Of a stretch of DNA of 64,000 bases, positions 1 through 10,966 are shown in pieces (within the stretch, counting starts at the first letter, position 1; every line of letters begins with the position of its first letter). This DNA comes from Phoronis australis (lineage: Eukaryota; Phoronida; Phoronidae): positions 763,814-827,813 of the forward strand of contig NMRA01000124.1 of NCBI GenBank assembly GCA_002633005.1, read 5' to 3'. Position numbers and translations under genes: made by a program. Under the pieces are notes generated by a model, which was given only the letters and a program-made list of their open reading frames with translations, was not told the origin of the DNA and ran no database searches.

Positions 1-241
1 TGATGTAATGTTAGGTAATAGAAAGAGTTCTGTTCAGTTTAATCATATTTTAAATACAAAGTTGTGAGTGAATTTTTCCACTAGTAACATGGATTATTTA
101 GAAAAACATTCAGGTTGAGTTAAAATTACAATTTTCAAAATTAACCGCCGGAGAAAATTGACAAAACGTGTAAAATAAGCGTATGGCTACTGACTATATA
201 ATGAAAAACAATCCCAGAGTTACTCGAGCTGAACTCACCGC

Positions 242-1495
242 ATGGAGCTATTCAAATTTGCTACCAGTAAAACCCATTTTGTATTTAATGGGGAGGTTTT
301 TAACCAAACTGATGGTATAGCAATGGGTTCACCTTTGGCTCCCATACTAGCTGGCATGTTTTAGGTCACCATGAGAAAACATGGATTGAGACATACACTG
401 GTCCTCACATCTATTTCTATCGACGATATGTAGATGATGTGTTTTGTATACTTGAAAATCAGCAGTCAGCCTAGGAATTTTTGGTGTATTCAAACTCAAG
501 GCATCCTAATTTGAAATTCAGTATAGAATTAGAGGTCGATAACATTTTGCCATTTCTGGACGTGTTGGAGCGTGAGGGTACCTCAGTGATAACATCAGTA
601 TTTCATAAGAAGACCTACACAGGACCGTACACTTGTTTTCATAGCTTCACATCTTTTGTTTATAAAGTAGCCTACGTCTCATTAAAACTCTAATAGACAG
701 GGTATATCGCATTAACAACACTTGGGCTAGATTTGATTCTAATATTAAAGAACTTACAACGAATTTGCAAAAGAACGGATATCCCATAGAATTAGTCAAT
801 AGGGTACTGAAAAAAGACTCCAACGTAACCCTGATGATGTTCATCCTGTAGACAAAACTAACTACAAGTACTTTAAAATACCCTATGTTGGGTTTTACGC
901 CAACATTGCTCATGCAACGAAAACTCAATAAATTCAGTTGGTGAATGATTACTGTGTGAACTTAAGAGTTGTATTAACATTCAAGTCTCTAAAACTGTCG
1001 AATTTATTTAACCCTAAGGACAAAATTTCTACGGGTCTACGGTCCAAGGTATCTGTGCTGGATGTGGCTCCAGTTATATAGGCGAAACTGTTCACCATTT
1101 GAAAACCAGGGCCAAGGAACATCTAAACTCTGACAGAAATTCACTGACATGTAAATATTCACCTACAGAGCTCCAATCATTGTTATCAGCAGTGCTCTTT
1201 CAATGACTTTGCAATAATAGACCAGGCAGTAACAACAATGGAGCTTAAAATTCATGAGGCTTTACACATCAGTTGGTGCAAGCCCAATCTCAATAGGCAA
1301 CTGACACACCACAGGTTGTCATCGTTGGTCTAGTTCATTGTCACTCCCTGTAACTGACTGTATCTGTGCTTCATTACTTGTTGCTGGGCCTAGCTAGGTG
1401 GCCACTGTATTATCACTTCTGAGGATGGTGTTGAATAAATGACACCGAAACATGTCAAGTCTTAAAACCGTTGTTGTTTTCTTGAATATATTAAT
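242..1495 (+). mobile_element. Degenerate Penelope-like retroelement (RT + GIY-YIG), 5' truncated
   Basis: Fragments in several frames read as a Penelope-like element. From 242 the reading contains the reverse-transcriptase motif DGIAMGSPLAPILAG, then YRRYVDDVFCI with the catalytic YxDD-type aspartates (about 417-450). RT thumb-type sequence follows (SRHPNLKFSIELE, PFLDVLE, SVFHKKTYTG) to about 690, then KNGYPIE and a KIPYVGFYAN-type stretch to about 905. A GIY-YIG endonuclease segment, CGSSYIGETVHHLKTRAKEH, is encoded near 1063-1122. RT plus C-terminal GIY-YIG is the hallmark of this class. In-frame stops at 362 and 472 and several frameshifts show that the copy is dead; the RT N-terminus is missing. 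The 3' end near 1414-1495 has the terminal sequence discussed separately. Boundaries are approximate and no target-site duplication was identified. Confidence 0.85.
1414..1461 (+). ncRNA. Hammerhead-ribozyme-like motif at the retroelement 3' end
   Basis: The parts of a type I hammerhead occur in order: ACTT (1415-1418) pairing with AAGT (1457-1460) as stem I; the conserved box CTGAGGA (1419-1425); stem II GGTGT/ACACC (1427-1431 with 1442-1446); GAAA (1447-1450); a very short stem III CATG; and a GTC cleavage triplet ending at 1456. Penelope-like elements are known to carry such ribozymes in their terminal repeats. One extra T (1426) separates the CTGAGGA box from stem II, so activity is uncertain. 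Confidence 0.5.
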
Positions 1496-1701
1496 ATAAG
1501 TAGGAATTATCAACCTCCTGTTTTGACTTTGTAACTGGACAGGATATACAGGCAAGATGTTCCAAATTGTTTTTAAAAATATCAGGTAATTGTAATATTG
1601 TCGATGCTATGTTTATTCTATTCTATTCTACTATAAATTATCAATTGACATAGAAAGTCCATTGCTTCGTGTACGCATACTATTACATCTCATCTATAAC
1701 A

Positions 1702-1786
1702 ACCCTATCCAGGTAGTCACCCTATCCAGGTAGTCACCCTATCCAGGTAGTCACCCTATCCAGGTAGTCACCCTATCCAGGTAGTC
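1702..1786. repeat. 17-bp minisatellite, 5 copies
   Basis: The unit ACCCTATCCAGGTAGTC is repeated exactly five times without interruption. Perfect identity suggests recent slippage or amplification. Confidence 0.95.
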
Positions 1787-3389
1787 AAAGTACTTAGCCG
1801 GTTCAGGGAAAGGCCAAGGGCAAACCTTGAAAACAAAAGTTGGTCACAGTTGAACAGATCACTTTGAAAGCCACAGTATCAAGTTGGCAAACAATAGTGA
1901 TATCATCACTAATTTATTGTGACAGATTGGTGTGCTCATCACATATAGGTGTTAATACTAGAATTGATAAGCCTTGTCAATGATTAGCCTAAAAAGCTTT
2001 AACTAGGTGACGACACTGTTTTTAGGGGTGGGTAACCTAGCATTCTTCTGAAACGTTGTGAGTTCTCTTTCTATCCATTGTTCCTTTGTATGGCCGTGGC
2101 AAAATTCCGATTTCAACAATTTAAAAGTAAGGCAGACTCAGTTTGGTTCAAAAGTAACCCGACGCACTTGCTTTGTCCACTCGGTCCATATTTTCCCGTC
2201 TTTGATTGATGTTGGTAAGGCGATGGACATTTGTCAAGTTTATTCATTTTTCGCAACGGAGTTGCAGCCGACAGCATAGCAGTAATACTTCGTTGGCATT
2301 GGATGGACGAATAGAGTAATACAGCCAAGAAAAAACTTGTATAGAGTAGGACAACAAAGAACTTGTGGACCTCCAACAGCATGAAAACACCAGGCTACAA
2401 AAGTGCTCGACAGATATTGCAGCATTGTGGGTTTTACAAATACAGCCAGATTTGACGGTCACTAGGTAATACGAGGCGGCCTTATTGTGATTACTAATAT
2501 GTCATATTAAAGAACCCAGAAGAATTCTACCCCAAAACATGAACCAAAACAATGGTGTTCAAAGATGGAGCTATGTGAGGCTTTAAATGGAAGGAAACAC
2601 AATAAAACTGATTTGACAGCTGAAAATTATTCAGTTCAATAGTTTCTTGACAGTGACTGGGAAATTAAGATGACACGCACTAAACATCTAAAAGAATATA
2701 ATATATGCCCTAGGGAAATATCTTCAAAACACCGTTAGGACTTGGTTTTAAGATGTTTCACTTTGTAGGGCTCGATGCTTGGCTAATCATCAACTCGCAT
2801 TTGGCTAGCAAGAATAGCAGGTCGCCAAATGAAATCTGAGGTCGCCAAAACCGAAAATGTTGGGCCAGCAGCTAAATGAATTTGTAGGCATCATAACAAC
2901 TTGTCGAGCAAGAAAAAGGTCCAACGCCGGTAGCGCCACCCAATTTCCCCATAAATGCCTAAATATAGGCATGTACCTCAATTCCTCCCATCTGCGAACA
3001 AACGTTACTTAACAATTCCAGCTTCTGCCAGTTTATTTCCTTTTGTAATTTAAATGTCATGGCAAATGCGCTGATTTCAAAAAATAAACCAAGCACTAGT
3101 GAAACAAAGGTAATTAATGTCCGAAAACTGACAGTAATTTAAAGTTACACGTCAACAAGAACTTTGCAACAGATTTAGGGGCAATTACTGTCTGACTTTG
3201 ATACCTGCAATGGTGTCATCATGGTAACTTTTCTGAGGTTGCATTGGCGACCTATTGGTGGCCAAATCGAGCGCTGCTTTTATATAAGGTATGGTTAAAA
3301 GTACAGTCAAAGATCAGAATAATCTGAAATCTTTATGTTAAAAGCAGTGCTGTGCATATGTGAAAAGATCACTAACAAAATGTACCATT
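1787..3389. other. Intergenic stretch, possible imperfect TIR element
   Basis: No gene is visible; the open frames near 2060-2460 resemble no family I know. The ends near 2768 (GGCTCGATGCTTGGC) and 3277 (GGCCAAATCGAGCGC) are imperfect inverted matches, with 'ggtcgccaa' motifs inside both. They may bound a roughly 500-bp non-autonomous element. The match is weak and no target duplication was seen. Confidence 0.3.
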
Positions 3390-3650
3390 TTGGAGACACC
3401 ATCTTAAAGTGACTGTAAACCAGAAATCTGTCACAAAAGTTTGCAAAAAGTGACACTTCGTTATACCTCGAGACCACATTCTTCACATAAAATGTCACGC
3501 TGTGACAAGCCAACTTGTAGAGCCTGGTCTCAAGCACTAACAATTTGACTGCAGGATAATTTGAGATTAATATCATAATGGTAAGTGTCCAAAATTAAAA
3601 CTTGATTTTTGCGATGGAAAGTGGGGGTTTATAGCCTCTTTAAATATTCA
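3390..3650. repeat. Diverged dispersed repeat, copy 1
   Basis: This shares an ordered set of blocks with 13550-13780 and 13990-14190. A core ATAAAATGWCRCG is followed by an 'aacttgwagagccttgktctcaagc' type block, then a 'ttgtgatggaag..ggttcatagcc' type block. Similarity is partial, the copies are old, and no coding potential is seen. Confidence 0.45.
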
Positions 3651-4699
3651 TATCGAGATATCTAGATGCATTATTACACTTGTTTGTGATAAATTTCACT
3701 AAAAACAAACACCATAAACATAATCAATGGCTCTTATCAAGTAAAATTCAGATTTTCTACTTACAGTCAATTCAAGAACTTGTATTGAATTTAACTCTGC
3801 AGTTTTGTAGATACTTATTAGAATACAAAGGCTAGCTCAATTTTAACCTTAAACTACAGTGCAGTACTACTTGCAAAGTCATTGTTATCAATTAAAGGTT
3901 ACAAAATGTTGAAATTTATTGTTTCAATAATTACCTCTAATTCGGGTAAAATCACATCCTAAAATGCGCGGAAAATCCGAGACGCAATCTTGGTCACAAA
4001 GAGATAACATTGAAATCATCGGGTTCTACAGCATAATAATCGGAATATAGGACGCCCCCTATGTTGTACTATCCCCAGATCGAAATAAGATCATCTGAAT
4101 GCTAACGATGAAATATGAGTTCTTCCTGTACATGCTCATTTATGTAATCTTTAAATGACATAGGCGCTTATGTAATCTACACATTGTACATTGTCATCAA
4201 AACGGATCTCGCTTAACTGTCTAGTTCGTGTTTGTATCAGCCGGCAACACCCAATTTAACAGTATTCTTCTAGCGAGACAGTGTCATATAACAACAGTCC
4301 AGCAGATGGAAATGGGAACCTAAAAATCGATGTTCTCCAAAACCTATTTTGACACATCGCTGTATCTTGTTTGAACTTTCCCTTGGTGAGTTTGGCTTAC
4401 TTGCCTAGAGCTTGAAAACTCACGTAATAAGTTTGCAATATTGGGAGATTAGTAATTTTTTAAGCACAATAGGACATTTTGGACTTTTGTTACCAGTTCA
4501 ATGCATTTAATCTAAGACTTAACACACAAACTCCGCACAGTATGGACACGAACATGAATTTTGTAATTCCTGTCGAGTTTGAATTTTCTGTTGTGGAAAA
4601 CACTGGAAATGTCCGATATTACTTCTTTGTTTGTTTCAAGTCTAAGTAGCACCCGGCCCTTGAAGCATTTTAGCTAGATTGTAATCATGACAAATATTT

Positions 4700-5230
4700 C
4701 ATCAAATACGCAAAATCAAGGCAGCCATTATAGGAAATTCTACTTTTGCTAGTAACTTCCTTACCGAGCACTGCGATTAGATTATTTTCATGTTTTCACA
4801 TATTTCTATGGTCAGTGAATTTAATGGAGCTACCTTGGATGTGGAAACCTGAAGAATTTGCATAGATTATGCAAATTAAGGCAGCCATGATTGAAAATTC
4901 TACTTGTGCCTATTGCCGCTTCCAGTGCTGGTATCAGACACCCTAAGCTAATTATATTGATATTTGCACCCACGTTTTTTGGTTTCTGAATTTGTAGGTT
5001 GTTGCATAAAAGATTTGCATAATTTATACAATTAATAGCCACCATTATTCAAAATTTTGTTATTTAAAATTTCGTTTCTGCTCGTGATAATTTCTTTCTT
5101 GCACTACATGTACATTATTTTGATATTTGCACCCATGTTTTGAGGTAAGTGAATTTAAACAAATCAGTTTGCAGGTCATTTCACACGCATAATTTATATT
5201 AAGTAAGACCACCAAGAATAGTTTGGCTCA
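4700..5230. repeat. Degenerate ~160-bp tandem repeat, about 4 copies
   Basis: A block of the form 'gcaaattaaggcagccat..ttgaaaattctac' recurs at about 4721, 4881, 5037 and 5208 (spacing 160, 156, 171). The intervening blocks also repeat: 'ttgatatttgcacccatgtttt' and 'ggtcagtgaattta'. Copies are substantially diverged. Confidence 0.6.
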
Positions 5231-7149
5231 TCGTCTTGGTTACATTACTCAGGATGGCTTGATAAATTTTGAGTGTCTTTTGCACAACATCATCTAAAAC
5301 AAGACCATAAATTATTTTCAGAAGCATGCTGCTAGTATGGAGAACCATCTTACCTTTTAGTCATACAACTCCAGTGCCCCCCAAAGAATCCCACCTCCCA
5401 TAACCGAGTGCATCTCCACATCCGCCACCACAATTTTTTCGAAACCCAGGAGAATCACTCAACTCTACACATGGAATGCACGTGAACCATACATGACTAC
5501 TCGACTACAATATCAACTAAAAACATATCGGTAATTATAAAAAATCTAAACAAGTTATTTCCAGGTTTTTATGATATAATTTCATTTCTTCCCACAGTCT
5601 TAACATAAAACGTTCAATGGACTCACAGTGAATAATTTCCAAGTTATAATACTGGGTACTTGCACAAATTCGCAATTATGCTTGAAAAAGAGATGTTATG
5701 TTCAAACTACAATGATTTTGCATGCTTGGAACACTGGCGCTTGCATATTTGCATTGCTAAAACGAGGCATTGTGTCCTAAACAACAATGTACAACGATCA
5801 TTTTTGTAGCAGCACCAAAGTGTGCTCGTGTTGAATAACGATTTACTTTCAGATTGCTTCATCTTGCTGTGAGGAATGAAGAAACCAGTCAGACACATCG
5901 CTATTCCATTTCATAACAGTACGGATGTACGAATAAACATGCCAACCTTCGAACTAGACCCGCATTCTGTTGTGCTATTTAAATCATGTCATAGCCATAA
6001 TTTATATGGCAGGGGAATGACAGCGGTGTTTTTTTTTCATTACAAATATATCATCAGAGACTACAAAAGCAGGTGAAATTGAGCCATATTAAGCTGTCGA
6101 GGAAAGCAGGCGTAACATTGGGAATACAAATACAGCAATATCTCTTCATTTCCACACAAATACAAATGATCGATTACATTGTTAAAATCAAAATTATACC
6201 AAACTTTTGTATTAAGATAGCAGTTATGTATACTCACACTAACGACAAAAAAAATTTTAAATTATGTTTCTTCCCTGGATGAGAAATTTGTTATTAAGTA
6301 ATAAAATCTTACAGGTTTGCCATATTTCATTTGAAGACAATACTGAAGGCTGGAAGTTAAAGTAATAACCAACCATTTGATTGAAGTATTGAAACTATTT
6401 CACAGTCCTCGCAATAGGGGACTTTTTATACTGGCACGCTCTGGAGTAAAGAGAGCACAATAAGTGTTTTCTGACTAAGATTTGGTGGACAGTTATTTAT
6501 CTACTACACAGAAGTACATTAATAAAATAGCATAGGAATAAATTCCACATCAGCTCCACCCAATGTTCGATTGTTTTACGTTCACTAATATATATAAGTT
6601 TTGACACAGGCTATGATCGAAATTCCCCCACTTTGTCACCCACAACCAATGGCTTTGGCGTAAATTCCTCTTCGCAGTAGGAAATGTATGGAACACTATG
6701 TTCTTCTTCATCCATTGGTATTTCACAAGCCGAAGGTTTGCCTTTTTTGTAAGGCATTAGTACATCTCACCACACAGCCGTGGAAATTTACTGACATTAT
6801 GATAACCGCAAAGGTGTTAAAATGCTGTTTATACCAGTAGCTTGAAACCTCCCGTTCGTATTGCATGGAATCTGTAAATGGTGCTGAACATCTGTCCACT
6901 AAAGACCTGATCGTTGTCTGGCAGAATAGTGAATTTCAATACGGTGCAGCTATTTCACAAGTCAGCTTTCATTGTCTATGAGTTTCCCCAAGATACGATT
7001 TCACATACCATGAATTCTCTTTCCTACTAAACGCAATTCATGGTAATTTTTGCTAATGGCTATTGCCAAACATACCTGAATGAATGACCTCAGAATATGA
7101 CTTGTAAAAATATGTTACCCATTGCACGGAACTTTCCATGGACAGGTTT
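5231..7149. other. Intergenic stretch, nothing recognised
   Basis: This is AT-rich sequence. The short open frames at 5876-6282 have low-complexity composition and no recognisable domain. Confidence 0.6.
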
Positions 7150-7433
7150 ACAAAAAAATTCTCCAGATTGGGAGTCTGTAAAATTTGGGACAGTCTACAA
7201 AAATTGGGACACTGAAATTGAAGCTAAAAAAATCGAATTTTATTGATTTTGAAAATTGGGATATGGGTAATTAGGGCGTTTATCATGTTTCCCAAATATC
7301 GGACACTGCATTTTGTATTAACAAAGCCGCCAATGTAAAATTCGCCTTCCTCGTGATTCATAACTTTTGGACAGTCAATATTGCTAATTTCTAAATTTTG
7401 GTATGAGCTCTGACCCAAACTGGAGAATTTTTA
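7150..7433. mobile_element. Short TIR element (MITE-like), ~285 bp
   Basis: The left end AAAAATTCTCCAGATTGGG is matched in inverted orientation by the right end CCCAAACTGGAGAATTTTT (7413-7431), about 20 nt with one central mismatch. No transposase is encoded. The interior repeats short 'ttgggaca' words. Exact ends and target duplication are not certain. Confidence 0.6.
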
Positions 7434-10310
7434 CCATATCTTTTTTTCATTCTAAGTAAGTTCTCAATACACGGTTCCAAGTGGAGTTTTCTCCATTTTG
7501 GCTTTCCATAGTCCACCAACTGTTGACAGGAGATACGGCAACTGTTGATAGGAGGGTCACTGCTCTCTTATCAGCTAATGATGCCCTTTCAGTGAACAAG
7601 GAACAAAGGTATTTTGTGTCACAGATTAATAAAGCAAGTGCATTTTCACAAATAATCACAGCTTTAGTATGTCTTGATTGTCAGTTCATTAATTAACTTT
7701 CAGCTGTTTCATTATTTTAAACAGCCATATGCTTTCTACGACCTGTAACATCAAGCTCAAAACATGGAATACCTTAGAATTTCTTCAATTTTAGACAAGA
7801 ATTGCCAAAATTACCTGCTCTATTTTTTCAAGTTTTTCTAACGCTGCTGTGAACGCCCACGATTCTTGCAAAGGATTTTCTATTGGTAGTTATGGTACAG
7901 AACTTGAACGTGTTGAAATATCAACTTGATGTTACATACAGCTTTTAAGATATTTCTAAGATATAAAATTTCACTAGCCAGCCTTGTTGTCCTAAATAGG
8001 TGAGATTACCATACGATATCTGCATGTATACTCCCCACAAATGGCCTTTAGGGCCCCGACATAGGTCTGATGCATACATCATCTAGTGCAAATCTTTCTC
8101 TCGAACACAGTGGGAGAAATGCCACATGAGGGAAAAAGTTTGACTACACTAAAATCTCGCCAATTTCCAATAAAAACAATAACTAATAGCCAGAATTGTC
8201 TCTTTTTCAAAAACTTAACACATCGTTGCAAATGCCCAACATTTTTCTAAACATTATTCAAAAGACAGCCAGAACTTGAAAATGGTAAACCATCATTAGT
8301 GCTACTCAACGAAAATGAAATTTCCCTTTTTCGCCAAGTGGTGTCCTAACTTGGTGTGATTTTACGGTATGAATTCAAGAATATTTGCCCAACTTTTCAT
8401 TAATATCGGCCCAGATGGTAGCAGCAAGAATTTGATGTTGCAATAAGTCAATAACAGATGTGAAGCACAGGCAGTAAATAACACCGTTTTTATGACGATG
8501 CCTTTCAACTTCAGTATACGACGTTATTTCCTCTTGCTATTGATCAGTAATTGCCATAACTAGAAATCAAACCTGCTCTGTCTAGGTACTGCATCTTACC
8601 AGGATTTTTGACAAACAGGACCCCACAAACATAGGCTAATCGACCTCTATTTGGGAAAAGATTCTGAATATATACCTCTGGGACTACATTCGGAGCCAGA
8701 GTTAAAAGTATCTATGGTTAGTCTTTTACCTGCTGATTTCATGACCAGGAATATCCATAATGGTGAGATATGTCTAACACGGCGAGGAAAATTTTATTGA
8801 CAATTACGACACAATCATTAAATATAGTCAAAGTAACAGTGGGACATTCGACAAAGGAAAATTTGCGAGTATTATTTCTTTGAACAAGGAGGAAGCATCC
8901 AAGTTTAATTGATGTTCAGAGACGTTCATCCACCCGTGTGTGGGTCCACTCAAATTTCGCCTGCAAAGGGCGCTAAATTCTGTGTCATTTGGTGTTTTTC
9001 TCAAGTTGTATGGATGCAATGAAACTGAGAAAGTTTTTAAAGAACAATCTCCAAAAACCAACGTACAAACACAAAATTCTGACAAGCACTTCCAGGAATA
9101 ACTATTGTGCTGTCTATAATTGCGTAAGATTTACATATATCATTGCATAGGTTTCTAAAAAAGATGTCGAGCACGGAATATTTATTCTTGTACAGTTAGC
9201 TGATTGCGATCACACAAAGACAGTCATTTTGTAAGTTATTATTGTACTACAATTCATTTCCTTAAAGATCTAAAACATTTCAGTATGCAGGGATCACTTC
9301 AGACAAAAATCCCTCTAGAGCAGTAAAGCGAGCCACATAGCCTCAAATATACAATATATCAACATTAGGGTTTGATGGGTTACATTAAATTTTTCTTTTA
9401 ATTACTGATTGGAGTTCACTGGGCATCATATTTCATGTGTGTATGCTATATTAGTGCGTTGTAAACAAGACTTGTGATATCAACGTTTTTCAGTTTAAAG
9501 CCAAATACGTAAATCCACCGAGTTGGGATTTGTATTTTTGTGGCATGCAGGCCATACCAAGCACTGAGAGAACAAATAATTCCCAGAGTCAACAGCGAGA
9601 CCATGGTGGTGACAAGGTTGTACTTAATAATGTTAAAGATAAAAATGCTTAAAATTTGTAAGATTTCAAAACCCATAAGTTGTGATTTTTTGGCCCTAAA
9701 AGTACTTCCATAGAATAGAGGTAAATCCGTAACAGTTGGAAGCCCTACGTTCAATACTTGGTGATTGACATCCAAGAGATGGTTACACATACAGGCTGGA
9801 TGCATTGAAAAAATGTTGTATGTCATCAATGACCTTACAGGAAATGTGGATTTGGAAGTAATCATTTACTACAATTAGTGCTAACAATCGTGCATTTCTG
9901 TTAACTGTGTTTTAGTCGCTTCTGTCTTGATATGATAGACCAGCGGCCACCCCGCAGCAGAGTGCTGAATCCCTCTTGAATCAATCAAATCACTTTACAT
10001 TGACCTTGACCTGACTACCGTAAGTTCCAACATCCAGTTGAATTCGAGGAGACGTTGCAGGCAAGTCGCAAGCACCTTACTCCTTGGAAGTCTTTTTGAT
10101 GTCTTCTATGGCACAAGGCATTAAAGAAAGCATTTCCTGCATGCATGCAATTAAAATCGAATTAACTTTAGAGCATGGCGGACACTTAAAACACATGTCC
10201 CCAAACAATAGTCATACTTGTTATACTCAAGTTGTACACGTGCATTTTTATAGTTAAAGATATATTCGACAGAGACATTCGAGATTCAGTGTTATAGTGA
10301 AAAACCACCT
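7434..10310. other. Intergenic stretch, nothing recognised
   Basis: No gene, RNA gene or clear repeat was seen. The 139-codon open frame on the - strand at 9446-9865 has no recognisable domain and no supporting splice or conservation signal. Confidence 0.55.
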
Positions 10311-10800
10311 CGTTCCAAGTTTCTAACTTCACCTCTTGCTACAAATCCAGGTATCCTAACCAGTCGCCCAATGAGTAATTACCCATAGGCAAGTAAGAGG
10401 CCTTCATACTAGTTCACTCACTGCAGATTCACCACTCTTCCCCATCCAATGATTAGGCGTCGTGGTGCTTGGAACTCATGACGGGATTGCACCCCCCTAC
10501 ATCCATCTCCTCCACAAAAGGCGGCATAAACCCTCTCTCTCATCAGGAGTACCTATATCATTGTTGGGCACTAGCACAGCAAAAACTCCCATTATTCCAA
10601 GCACAGGCACTCTCGTCAGCTGCCCGCTGCTTTATACAATAGTTACATCATGCTGAGCTGACTACAGGTGCCTGTGTTCCAAGTTTCGAATCTGGTCTCT
10701 CTTGCTTCAGTTCAAAGCCAGCCTGACTTCATAACCAGTCGAATAAAGAGCAATTGCCCATAGGATAGTCATTAAGGGAGGCCTTTATATTACACACTAT
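10311..10800. repeat. Two diverged copies of a ~115-bp repeat
   Basis: 10311-10425 and 10674-10795 share ordered blocks: 'gttccaagtttc', 'ctcttgct', 'ataaccagtcg', 'attgcccatagg' and 'aggccttyat'. Copies are about 365 bp apart, in the same orientation. Confidence 0.5.
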
Positions 10801-10869
10801 TTAGATTCATCATGGTACAGGTTTCCTTTGAAAAAAATGTAATGAATGGATGAATAAACCGAGTGACAC

Positions 10870-10966
10870 CACAGGCGTCCTCAGCTTCTGACTGTCCTCA
10901 ATACACTAGATATTTGCCAATGGCATTGGGAAGGATCAGAACTTCAGAAGCTCAGGACGCCTGTGA
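10870..10966. repeat. Hairpin-forming inverted repeat
   Basis: ACAGGCGTCCTCAGCTTCTG (10871-10890) is matched in inverted orientation at 10944-10964 by a CAGAAGCTCAGGACGCCTGT block, with a single mismatch. Confidence 0.65.

Noticed and set aside
1702-1786. CRISPR-like array
   Set aside because: Repeats are contiguous with no spacers, and this is animal DNA.
9446-9865. 139-codon minus-strand open frame as a gene
   Set aside because: Composition is unremarkable, no family match could be recalled, and there are no promoter or poly(A) clues.
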